Positions 33,601 to 44,800 of a DNA stretch of 64,000 nt are shown here, piece after piece. Positions within the stretch are counted from its first letter, which is position 1; every line of letters begins with the position of its first letter. Location: the NCBI GenBank assembly GCA_030035585.1, contig CM057468.1, positions 55,734,145 to 55,798,144 on the forward strand, given 5' to 3'. A program made the position numbers and the translations under genes. The notes beneath the pieces were generated by a model. It searched no databases, was not told the origin of the DNA, and saw only the letters and a list, made by a program, of their open reading frames with translations. The stretch is from Dugong dugon. Its lineage: Eukaryota; Chordata; Mammalia; Sirenia; Dugongidae.

Positions 33601-34854
33601 GCAACATTGACTCTCTAATCTGTCTCTTCTATATAACTTGGTTAAGGTCAAGGGAGCCAAAGCCAGTTTACTTTCTCATGTAGTTTCACCACAAATTGCA
33701 GTTCTAATCTCGTGATTCTTGTAGAAGAGTCATTTGGAGAGGTAGATTTTGGGGACATATAAGGGGTAAAGCTTGAAAACATAGATGAACTCCACAGGAA
33801 ATACCAACAATTGTGCTAGAAGGTAATAAGAATGTGTACACCATGGATGGGTGGGTTTCCTTCTCCAAATAGGCTCCACTGCAAAAAAAAAAAAAGTGTT
33901 TGGAAATGGTTTATTGATAAAATTAATCTTGTGAAAAATGGAAATAGCCACTCTGATGGACTACTTAAGAAAAATCTGTACCTTTGTGAGATGTAACACG
34001 GTATGAAAGTATGTTGAAATGAAGAAAGGTATGAGGGAGATGAAAACGAAAGGAGTCATAATGGAATATGAGACAAAGGAGCTAACCAGGAGGAATGTGC
34101 TAGTGGCTATCAGAAACATTTTAGAAAGGAAGAGAGAAAAAGAGAGAGAGTGAGAGCAAGCTGGTTCATAAATAAGAGAGAGAGAATGACTGTAATTGGC
34201 ATATTCGAGTAACATACCTGGTCCCCAGAAAAAAAATAATTTGGAGAGCAGCAGTGTTCAAAGGCTTAAATGAAAAAGTCTTTAATCCAACTCCAGTCCT
34301 TCTGTATGATCACACACTCCCCAAACAATCTCTGCATGCTAATTTTATTTCTAAAGACATTAATATTGGATTTGGGGTGTCTATTGTATAATAGAAATAA
34401 TCTTTTTTAATCATTGGAAAGATATGTTCCAATATAAGTGTATAGATCTGAAATTTGCTTTATAAATGCATTTTTGATGCATGTATAATCAGACTCACAA
34501 ATTTTCCAGAACCTCACTATATAACTGACATTGAAATTTTGAACACAGCTCAGAAAAAAATACTAGACCTAATACTGGGCCACCAAGACCCAGAAGTCCC
34601 ATAGATGTCATTATGATATGACCTGCAGACTTACCTTCGTGGGTCCACAAGAGAACTGAGCATATTTCAAACCAGGTGCAGACGAGAAAATTGCATCAAG
34701 TTTGTGCCACTGGGAGTTAGTGTGTTGCATTTCTGATTTCTCAGCTTGCCTGAGAGAGGGTGGATTGTTAGAGGGCTGCCCATTTGATATCTCTGAAAAC
34801 TTAAACACCAGCTTAAAAAAAAAAATGGCAGCAAAACTATCTCCTACATGCAGG
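33601..34854. other. No gene; purine-rich low-complexity tract
   Basis: A GA-rich tract of simple repeats occupies about 34127-34190. The rest is unassigned. The antisense 84-codon frame across the tract is a low-complexity artefact. Confidence 0.55.
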
Positions 34855-35020
34855 AGGGAACCCTGGTGGCACAGTGGTTAAGTGTTCAAACTCACCAGCC
34901 ACTCCACAGGAGAAAGATGTGGCAGTCTGCTTCCAAAAAGATTACAGCCTTGCAAATCCTATGGGGCAGTTCTACTCTGTCCTATAGGGTTGCTATGAGT
35001 CGGAAAAGATTTCGTCACAA
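34855..35020 (+). repeat. AfroSINE (partial internal deletion)
   Basis: Begins 'gggaaccctggtggcacagt' 'ggttaagtgttcaaactcac', so the segment between A-box and B-box is shortened. It then has 'ggggcagttctactctgtcc', 'tatgagtcggaaaagatttc'. Confidence 0.88.
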
Positions 35021-35196
35021 AGACTAAGTGCAAGAGAATATAGTTTTAATTAATGATCAAATCATTTTAGGAGAATTGATTCAACAACTGAAAATGATTT
35101 TTTTTTTTAAATTCACGAGACACTAGCAACAAATTGACTTGATGAAATGATATTTTTTAACTCTTTCAGTCAATTTGTCTGATATTTTGTATGTCC

Positions 35197-35272
35197 TAAC
35201 CATAAACTGTCCTACAGGGTCCCTATGAGTAGGAATCGACCTGATGGCAGCGGCTTTGGTTAACCATAAACT
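35197..35272 (+). repeat. 5'-truncated AfroSINE stub (52 bp) with 12-bp TSD
   Basis: The core 35209-35260 is only the last part of the family: 'gtcctacagggtccctatga', 'aggaatcgacctgatggcag'. It is flanked by taaccataaact at 35197-35208 and 35261-35272. There is no tRNA-like head. Confidence 0.93.
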
Positions 35273-36941
35273 TCATCAATGTGAGGTAATAAAACACAGT
35301 AATCTGCTAATTCCAAAGATTCTTCACTCTAAATTTTGAGAAGAAATAAGAATGTTGTGAGGCTTCCTTTGGTGATTTACGGTCACTCAACTGAACCTCT
35401 CGGAGCTCTCAAGGGAAACAATCTCTAGCTGTTTCTAGATATTTCCTTCACAGCCTTTAAGCTCCTTTCTATCCAATTAGTAAAAACTGCATCACGCCAA
35501 CCTGTCATCATTCTACCACCCTTTGCCCCTGAAACTCAAAAGAAAACCTCTTGCTAAGGTGACTTGGAAGGAAGTGCAAAATTTTAAAAGCCCTTCAGTA
35601 AATAAGGCCCACGGCCAGCAGGCGGCCAGCAGGCAGCCAGCGTCTGTTCATTGTGAAACTCAATGCACCCCCAAGGCCCTCTGCTGTCTCCTTCTCGGAT
35701 GGCTGCTACTTTGTAGCTTAGAACATGAAAAATAAATAAATAGAAAGAGCCAAGTGGCATGGGAATTTGGTAAAACAACCTTTCATTTCTGGAAGTCTAT
35801 GTGAAAAATAAATCAAAATCCAAAAGTATTGGGTGGAGTCAATCAGTCTCTGGATGTTTGGCTGTGCAAACTCACAAGCCTCAAGCCTCCTGGCCAAGTG
35901 CAATGTGATTGGCAGCTCACAGATATGGCTGGGGTGGAAACAACAGGCACGTGCATCAGGGCTGAGGCGAGTGAACAGAAATGCGTGGATCCCTGGAGAA
36001 AGCATGTGGAGAGAGGAGAAATGATATTCTGGCATTCAGGGAAGTTTTTGTGTTCAACATATGACACTGAATAAAGGATAATATGCACTTGGCTATCGTA
36101 ATGAAACTTAATGACTCATTAGTAAAGATAAACTTGATTCCTCTTGGAAGAAATTCTATTTCAGGTTGCAGACTTGAGTTACATATGTCAAGAATAAATC
36201 AGAATGAGGATGAGTTTGAAAAGTAGCAAAAGGGGAACTAGAAGAAATCATGTTGAAAATGTTTTAGAATATTGTAAAAGTATTTATGCAAAGCTAATAA
36301 ATTGCTAAGGTCTAAATATAACAGGTCACAAACAGCTAAATGCATGGCCCCTTCTGGACTGATTTCTATTTTATCTAAGTTGGTGTTCTCACCAGTAAAT
36401 CATCCATCAGCCAATTCCAAAATGAAAAGGAAAATACACACAAAACACATATTTCCTTTCCCATAAAAGTTTGGCCTTTAACCTTGAGCCCCTAACATGT
36501 AGTAATAAAGAATGCAAATATGTAAGACAGTCAGATAGGATCAGCAGCACCCGATTATCAAGTTCTAGGCACATCTGTTTATTCTGCAATATGAAGTCTA
36601 TTATCTACATATGTATATTAAAATGTCTTTGAAATGCAGAAGCTATGACTGGGAAAGGCCTTATATTGTACTACCTTGAGGACAGAAAGACACATTATAT
36701 ATATGCTACAGAAAAGTTTAAAAAATAAAAAGGAGTAAGACAATGGGAAAGAAATATAGAGATAGAGATAGAAATGGAGAAGGAGATAAAGATAGTGAGA
36801 GAGTGAGAGCGAAAGCAAGCTCGAGCAAGAGAGAAGACTATTTATGGAACCCGATGCATTATGATCTAGATAATAATGGCTTAGAATGATAGGCTATTAA
36901 TCATAAAGATTCTTAAGCTACGTGTATTTTACAAAGACATT
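35273..36941. other. No gene seen; low-complexity purine tract
   Basis: GATA/GAGA-rich tract at about 36726-36835. Overlapping 63-105-codon frames on both strands around 35718-36088 have no family resemblance. A short direct tandem 'cagcaggcggccagcaggca' lies near 35616-35640. Confidence 0.5.
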
Positions 36942-38144
36942 TGCAGTAGTACATCGACAGGGCACTACCAGAAATTCAAGCCAGATTCAGAAGAGGATAT
37001 AATGAGGGAGGTCATTGCTGATGTCAGATGGATCTTGACTGAAAGCAGAGAATACCAGAAAGATGTTTACCTGTGTATTATTGACTACGCAAAGACATTT
37101 GTCTGTGTGGATCATAACAAATCGTGGAAAACATCACAAAAATGGGCATTCCAGAACACTTAATTGTACTCATGCTGATCTGTACATAGACCAAGAGGCA
37201 GTCGTTCGAACAGAAAAAGGGGATACTGTGTAGTTTAAAATCATAAAAGTTGTGTGTTATGGTTGTATCCTTTCACTATACTTATTCTGTCTGCATGCTG
37301 AACAAATAATCCTAGAAGCTGTACCACATAAAGAAGAAGTAGCACAAGGACTGGAGGAAGACTCATTAACAACCTGCGATATGCAGATGACACAGCCTTG
37401 CTTACTGAAAGTGAAGAGAACTTGAAGCACTTACTGATGAAGATCAAAGACTACGGCCTTCAATATGGATTACACCTCAACATGAAGAACACAACAATCC
37501 TCACAACTGGACCGAGAAGCAACATCATGATAAACGGAGAAAAGATTGAAGCTGTAAAGGATTTCATTTTACTTGGATCCACAATCAATGCCCACGGAAG
37601 CAGCAGTCAAGAAACCAAAGATGTATTGCATTGGGCAAATCTGCTGCAAAAGACCTCTTTAAAATATTAAAAAGCAAAAGATGTCACTTTGAAGAGAAAG
37701 GCGTGACTGACCAAGTCATGGTATTTTCAGCCACCTTATATGAATGCAAAACCTGGACAATGAATAAGGAAGACTGAAGAATGGATGCCTTTGAATGATG
37801 GTGTTGGCGAAGAATATCGGCTATACCATGCACTGCCAGGAGAACAAACAAATTTATCTTGGAAAAAGTACATCCAGGATTGCTTCTTAGAAGTGAGGAT
37901 GGCAAGACTTCATCTCACATACTTTAGATATGTTATCAAAAGGGAACTGTCCCTGGAGAAGGACATCATGCTTTGTAAAGTAGAGGAAGACCTCCAACGA
38001 GATGGGTTGACATAGTGACTGTAAAAACGGGCTCAAACATAGCAATGATTGTGAGGATGGCTCAGGACTGTGTAGTGTTTTCTTCTGTTGTACAGAAGGT
38101 CTCTATGAGCTGGAACCAACTTGATGGCACCTAATAACAACAGC
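36942..38144 (+). mobile_element. RTE LINE, 5'-truncated in the RT domain
   Basis: RTE encodes a single endonuclease-reverse transcriptase. This copy starts in the RT region (gtagtacatcgacagggcac) and keeps a YADD-type catalytic box (LRYADDTALLTES near 37371-37408). It continues with KIKDYGLQYGLHLNMKN and EAVKDFILLGSTINAHG in the frame at 37398-37670. Frameshifts and stops break the frame elsewhere. The 3' UTR runs to the terminal 'aacttgatggcacctaataa' followed by an aac-rich end. Confidence 0.9.
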
Positions 38145-38586
38145 ATTTTTTAAAATTTGAAAATTTCAAGGAAAAGTGAGAGAGTAGATTGGAAGGCAAT
38201 TAATGGAGAGTAATACTGCCGTAGAAGTGACCATGTATTTACTTCTCTTTTTTAAAAGAAGGCAATCATCTGCAAATTTCAGTTCTTTATTTTCAATATC
38301 ATGTTATTTTCACAGGCCTTACAGTATAGTAGTGTGCAGCAAACTTGCTCTTAAAATTACTATCATAGTAAAGAACACCTGGAAAAAAAAAAAATCAAAG
38401 GATAAACACACACATACAAACCTGCACAAAAATGTTTATAGCAGCTTTATTCATCGTTGCCAAAACTTGGAAGCAACTAAAGTGTTCTTCAATAGGTGAG
38501 TGGATAAATGAACTGTAGTGCATTCATACAATGAAATATTATTCATTGATAAAAAGAAATGAAATATCAAGGCACAAAATGATAAC

Positions 38587-40296
38587 GTTGCTGTTGTTGT
38601 GTTGTTACGTGCCGTCGAGTCGGTTCTGACTCATAGTGACCCTATGTAGAACAGAATAAAACACTGCCCAGTCCTGTGGCATCCCCACAATCATTGTTAA
38701 TGCTTGAGCCCATTGTTGCAGTCACTGTGTCAATCCATCTCATTGAGGGTCTTCCTCTTTTTTGCTGACCTTCTACTTTACCAAGCATAATGTCCTTCTC
38801 CAGGGACTGATTCTCCTAATAACATGTCCAAAGTATATTTTTCCAAGTCGTGCCATCTTTGCTTCTAAGGACCATTCTGGCTGTACTTCTTCCAAGACAG
38901 ATTTGTTCCCTCTTTTGGCAGTTCATGGTATAGTCAATATTCTTCCCCAATACCATCATTCAAAGGCATCCATTCTTCTTTGGTCTTCCTTAGTCATTGT
39001 TGAGCTTTTGCATGCATATGAGACGACTGAAAACCTCATGGGTTGGATCAGGCTCATCTAGCCCTTAAAGTGACATCTTTGCTTTTTTAACACTTTAAAG
39101 AGATCTTTTGCAGCAGATTTGCCCAATGCAATGCATTGTTTGATTTCTTGACTGCCGCTTCCATGGGTATTGTCTGTGGATCCAAGTAAAATGAAATCCT
39201 TGACAACTTCCATCTTTTCTTGGTTTATCATGATGTTGCTTATTGGTCCAGTTGTGAGGAATTTTGTTTTCTTTATGTTGAGGTGTAGTCCACGCCGAAG
39301 GTTGTGGTCTTTGATCTTCATAAGTGCTTCAACTCCTCTTCACTTTCAGTAAGCAAGGTTGTGTCATCTGCATATCGCAGGTTGTTAATGAATCTTCCTC
39401 CAATTCTGATGCCGTGTTCTTCTTCATATAGACCAGTTTCCTGGATTATTTGCTCTGCATACAGACTAAGTGTGGTGAAAGGATATAACCCTGATACACA
39501 CCTTTCCCAACTTTAAACCACTCAGTATCTCCTTGTTCTTTTTGAATGACTACCTCTTAATCTCATAGTGACCCTATGTAGAACAGAACAAAACACTGCC
39601 CAGTCCTGTGAGACACACTGTACAGGTATCTCATGAGCACAATTAAGTGTTCTGGAATTGCCATTCTTCTCAATGTTATCCATAATTTGTTATGATCCAC
39701 ACAGTCGAATGCCTTTCCATAGTCAGTAAAACACAGGTAAACATCTTTCTTGTATTCTCTGCTTTCAGCCAGGATCCATCCACATCAGCAATGATATCCC
39801 TTGTTCTATGTCATCTTCTGAATCCGGCCTGAATTTCTGTAAGCTCTCTGTTGATGTACTGCTGCAACTGCTTGTGAACGATCTTCAGCAAAATTTTACT
39901 TGTGTGTGATATTAATGATGTTGTTCAATAATTTCCACATTCAGTTGGATCATCTTTCTTGGGAATAAGCATAAATATGGATATCTTCCAGTCAGTTGGC
40001 CAGGTAGATGTCTTCCAAATTTCTTGGCATAGACGAGCAAGCACTTCCAATGCTGCATCCTTTTGCTGAAACATTTCAATTGGTATTCTGTCAATTCTTG
40101 GAGCCTTGTTTTTCGCAGATGTCTTCAGTACATCTTGGAATTCTTCCTTCAATATCATCAGTTCTTGATCGTATGTTACCTCCTGAAATGACTGAACATT
40201 GACCAATTCTTTTTGGTATAGTGACTCTGTGTATTCCTCCCATCTGTGTTGTTCAGTATTTTGCCCACAGAATCCTTCACTGTTGTAGAAAGGCAT
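38587..40296 (-). mobile_element. RTE LINE, 5'-truncated, inserted in L1M
   Basis: 3' end at left: a (gtt)n tail and 'gtgccgtcgagtcggttctg'. Moving right in antisense order come 3' UTR, the C-terminal domain (frame 39058-39321: KIKDHNLRRGLHLNIKKT, VVKDFILLGSTDNTHGSG), the YADD region, and the RT N-terminal part (frame 39925-40296: KNKAPRIDRIPIEMFQQK, LARLCQEIWKTSTWPTDWK). A foreign-looking ~60-bp block interrupts at about 39557-39618. Not coding-competent. Confidence 0.9.
39557..39618 (-). repeat. Internal copy of the RTE 3' end
   Basis: 'tcatagtgaccctatgtaga acagaa' and 'aaaacactgcccagtcctgtg' occur here and at 38631-38682, the 3' terminus of the same element. In the RTE at 43.2 kb the flanking coding text is continuous (tgactgtctcttggtctatg), so this block is an insertion. 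Confidence 0.8.
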
Positions 40297-40594
40297 GGAG
40301 GAAATTTAAATGCATACTGCTAAGTGAAAGAAGCTAGTCAGAAAAGGTTACATGCTGTTTGATTCCAATTATGAAGTGTTCTGGAAAAGGCAAGACTATA
40401 CAGAGAGTAAAAAGACCAGTGGTTCCAGGGATTTGGGCTTAGGGAGGGTGGGATGGATAGGTGGTTCACAGGACAATTTTAGGTCAGTGAACTATTCTTT
40501 ATGATAATGTCATGGAGGATACATGGCATGATGCATTTGCCATAACCCACAGAGTTACTAGATGTGAAATTAAATATGAGCATCTTTTCAGTGA

Positions 40595-40676
40595 TTATGA
40601 AGACAGTGCAGGACCGGGCAACATTTCATTCTGTTATACATAATGTCACCATGAGTCAAAGCCAAGGAGACTAACC
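40595..40676 (+). repeat. RTE/AfroSINE 3' end fragment
   Basis: 'gcaggaccgggcaacatttc', 'attctgttatacataatgtc', 'ccatgagtcaaagccaagga' match the last ~80 bp of RTE. No TSD is evident. Confidence 0.7.
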
Positions 40677-40960
40677 TATGGGTGAGTCATGTTTAAAATA
40701 TTCCTCAATAATTATAAACTCTTTGTCAGTATTTATATTGATTGGCATTTCCTCTCCCCCCTGTAATTCCGAAATGTTTATTACAACTTCTTTATGTAAA
40801 ATGAACCTGAAAATGTTTTTCATTTCTTCATTATTTCTTTTTCTCTTAGTCTTTTCTCTGAATGCCCGAAGCTCCATTCACCAGGGTTCTTTCTGACTGC
40901 TCATTGTAACCATTCGTTCATTGCGGAATTATTTCAAACCTCACATTCTTTAAAGTCTCA
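40677..40960. other. No recognisable feature
   Basis: About 285 bp of AT-rich sequence between an RTE fragment and an AfroSINE. Confidence 0.5.
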
Positions 40961-40964
40961 TACT

Positions 40965-41137
40965 CATTGATATCCATTGTCGTTGAGTCGATTCTGACTC
41001 ATAGCGACCCTATAGGACAGAGTAGAACTTCCCCGTAGGGTTTCCAAGAAGCAGCTGGTGGATTCGAACTGCCAACTTTTGCTTAGCAGCTGTAGCTCAC
41101 CACGGACGGCCCTTAACCACTGTGCCACCAGGGCTTC
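40965..41137 (-). repeat. AfroSINE with a small internal insertion
   Basis: 'cattgtcgttgagtcgattc', 'gacagagtagaacttccccg', 'ggattcgaactgccaacttt'. In the head the usual 'gtagctcttaaccactgtgcc' is split by ~15 extra bases (caccacggacggccc, about 41099-41113). Confidence 0.93.
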
Positions 41138-41882
41138 TAAAGCATCTTAGATTCCCTTTAAATTTGTAGACATTGATTGTCTATTTCTAAAGTTTCTATA
41201 ATTATAGCACAAATTACTTGGGAATTCCCATCTATAGCCAATGTGCAACTGGCACATGCCTCAGTTACTTCTTTAAGTTCCTTTCTTAACAGAAAAAAAA
41301 ACAAAAAAAGTAGAAGTGGATAAAACCTAAAAGATAGCAGTCAAATGTCCATACATGGGATAAGTAATGTTATCCTTAGAATAGCTTTCTTCCATCTCCT
41401 GTCGCCTCTGCTTTGCTCCTGTCCTCATCCCTCTCACCTCTTAACTCTGTCCTCCTCTGCCCTCCTTGTATGCAAGCAGTCTCATCTCTGCATCACACAC
41501 ACAGTGAGTCCTGAGTCCTTCTGAGGCCAACATCTTACCTGCAAGAACTCACCTAGTCCAAGAAGTTTATCAAAGGCTTTCGAAATAAAATCTGTTTTCC
41601 AGCTACTAAGCAAATAAAAATTGCTCCATCTCATCTTATGTGTAAGACATATGGATGCAGAGGACAATTTTTTAAATTTTACTCAGATCATAATGTTTTG
41701 TATTTGTCATTATCCATCACTACACACTCATCTTCATAAATTTTAACACATCATCTGCCATTAAGAAGTGGATGACATTGAGGAGAAAAACGTTTTTTCT
41801 CTCTTCCAAGGCAGGAAAGAGGGATGAGGGTGGGAGATTTGGGAAAAATTATAGATGATATAATAGACATTTTACAAATATT
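41138..41882. other. No recognisable feature
   Basis: C/T-rich stretch at 41390-41480 and poly(A) at about 41291-41310. No gene is visible. Confidence 0.5.
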
Positions 41883-41883
41883 T

Positions 41884-44800
41884 ACCACCCATTGCTGTCA
41901 AGTTGGCTCTGATTCATGGAGAACCATACATGTCAGAGTAGAGCTATGCTCCACAGGAATTTCAGTCTACTTCTGAAAAAATTGGCCAAAGAAAACCTCA
42001 TGAATAGCAGCAGAACTTTGTCTGATGTAGTGCCAGAAGATGAGCCCCTCAGGTTGGAAGGCACTCAAAATATGACTGGGGAAGATCTGCCTCCTCAAAG
42101 TAAAGTCGACCTTAATGACTTAGATGGAGTAAATCTTTCAGGACCTTCATTTGCTGATGTGGCATGACTCAAAATGAGAAGAAACAGTTGAAAACACCCA
42201 TTAATCATAGGAACTTGGAATGTGCAAAGTGTGAATCTAGGAAAATTGGAAATCATCAAAAAAGAAATTTGTTTGTTGGTTATTAGGTTCCTTTGAGTTG
42301 GTTCCGACTCATAGTGACGTGAGGTATAACAGAATGAAACACTGCCTTGTCCTGTGCCATCCTCACAGTTGTTACTGTGCTTGAGCCCATTGTTGCTGCC
42401 ACTGTGTCAATCCATCTCAGTGAAAATCTTTCTCTTTTTCACAGACTCTCTACTTTACCAAGCATGACGTCCTTCTCCAGGGACTGGTCCCTCCTGATAA
42501 CATGTCCAAAGTATGTGAGATGAAGTCTCACCATCCTTGTTTCTAAGGAGCATTCTGGCTGTACTTCTTCCAAGACAGATTTGTTTGTTCTTCTGGCAGT
42601 CCATGGTATATCCAAAATTCTTCGCCAACACCATAATTAAAAGACATCAATTCTTCTTCGGTCTTTCTTATTCATTGTCCAGCTTTCACATGAATATGAG
42701 GTGACTGAAAACGCCATGGCTTGGGTCAGGTGCACCTTAGTCTTTAAAGTGACAACTTTGCTTTTTAACACTTTAAAGAGGTCTTTTGCAGGAGATTTTC
42801 CCAATTCAATATGTGTTTTGATTTTTTTACTGCTGCTTCCATGGATGTTGATTGTGGGTTTAAGTAAAATGAAATTCTTTACAACTTCAATATTTCTCCA
42901 TTTATCATAATGTTGCTTATTGGTGCGGTTATAAGGATTTTTATTTTCTTTGTGCTGAGGTTTAATCTACACTGAAAGCTTCAGTCTTTGATCTTCATCA
43001 CTTCTTCACTTTCAGTAAGCAAGGCTGTGTCATCTACATATTGAAGGTTGTTAATGAGTCTTCCTCCAGTGCTGACGTGGTGTTCTTCTTCATATAGTCC
43101 AAACTCTCGGATTATTTGCTCAGTATACAGATTGAATAAATTTGGCGAAACGATACAATCCTAATGCATGCCTTTCTTGACTATAAACCATGCAATACGC
43201 CTTTGTTCTGTTTGAATGACTGTCTCTTGGTCTATGTACAGGTTTCACATGAGCACAATTAAGTGCTCTGGAATTCTCATTCTTCTCGATGTTATCCATA
43301 ATTTGTCTGATGCCTTTGCATAGTCAATAAAACACAGGTAAACATCTTTCTGGCATTCTCTGTTTTTAGCCATGATCCATCTGACGTCAGCAATGATATC
43401 CCTTGTTCCATGCTCTGTTCTAAATCAGGCTTGAATTTCTGGCAGGTCCTTGTCCATGTACTGCTGCAACCATTTTTGAATAATCTTCAAGAAAATTTTA
43501 CTTGCATGTGATATTAATGATTTTTTTAAATAATTTCTGCATTCTGTTAGATCATCTGTGTTTTGAATGGGCACAAATATAGATCTCTTCCTGTCAGCTA
43601 ACCAGGCAGCTGCCTTCCAAATTTCTTGGCATAGACGAATGAGCACCTGCAGCACTGCATGCATTTGTTGAAATACCTCAACTGATATTCCATCAATTCC
43701 TGGAGGTTTGTTTTTCACCAACGTCTTCAGTGCAGCTTGGACCTCCTCCTTCAGTACCATCGGTTCTTGATCATACCTCCTGAAATGCTTGAACATTGAC
43801 CAATTCTTTTTGGTACAGTGACTCCGTGTATTCTTTCCATCTTCTTTTGATGCTTTCTGTGTCATTTAATATTTTCCCTGTAGAATCCTTCAATACTGCA
43901 ACTCAAGTTTTGAAGTTTTTCTTCAGTTCTTTTAGCTTGAGAAATGCCAAAATGTGTTCTTCCCTTTTGGTTTTCAGTCTCCTGTTTATTGCACATTTCA
44001 TTATAATACTTTACTTTGTCTTCCTGAGCTGCCCTTGGAAATCTATTCAGCTTTTCTACTTCATCATTTCTTCCATCTCCTGTAGCTATTCTAAGTTCAA
44101 GAGTAAGTTTCAGAGTCTCTTCTGACATCCATTTTAGTCTTTTCTTTCTTTCCTGTCTTTTTAATGACCCCTTGCTTTCTTCATGTTTGATGTCCTTGAT
44201 GTCATCCCACAACTCATCTGGTCTCCGGTCATTAGTGTTCAACACGTGAAATCTATTCTTGACATGGTCTCTAAATTCAGGTGGGATATATTCAAGGTTG
44301 TACTTTGGCTCTCATGGACTTGTTGTAATTTTCTTCAGCTTCAACTTGAACTTGCATATGAGCAATTGATGGTCTGTTCCACAGTCTGCCCCTGGCCTTG
44401 TTCTGACTGATGGTATTGAGTTTTCCATCATCTCTTTCCACAGATGTAGTGGATTTGATTCCTTTGTATTCCAGCCAGTGAGGCCCATGTGAATAGTCAC
44501 CATTTATGTTCATGAAAAAAGGTATTTGCAATGAAGAAGTCGTTGGTCTTGCAAAATTCTATTATGTGATCTCTATCATCATTTATATCACCAAGGCCAT
44601 ATTTTCCAACTACCAATCCTTCTTTATTTCTGACTTTTGCATTCCAATCGCCAGTAATTATCAATACGTCTTGACTGCTTGTTTGATCAATTTCAGACTG
44701 CAGAAGTTGGTAAAAATCTTCAGTTTCTTTATCTCTGGTCTTAGTGGTTGGTGCATAAATTTGAATATAGTCGTACTAACTGGTGTTACGTGTAGGTGTA

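Larger units (their letters stand above)
38395..40593 (+). repeat. Old L1M 3' region, split by an RTE
   Basis: Left arm 38395-38586: 'tttatagcagctttattcat', 'tgaaatattattcattgata', 'aagaaatgaaatatcaaggc'. Right arm 40297-40593 resumes the same L1 text: 'gaggaaatttaaatgcatac', 'aagtgaaagaagctagtcag', 'tctggaaaaggcaagactat', 'agtggttccagggatttggg'. The two arms join into a single L1M order once the RTE is removed. Confidence 0.85.

Noticed and set aside
34130-34195. GA-rich tract as a regulatory element
   Set aside because: Simple-sequence purine tract. No supporting motif structure.
41916-42167. Plus-strand 83-codon frame starting MENHTCQSR
   Set aside because: It falls in the RTE 5' UTR/head and is recognisable as RTE sequence. 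Not an independent gene.
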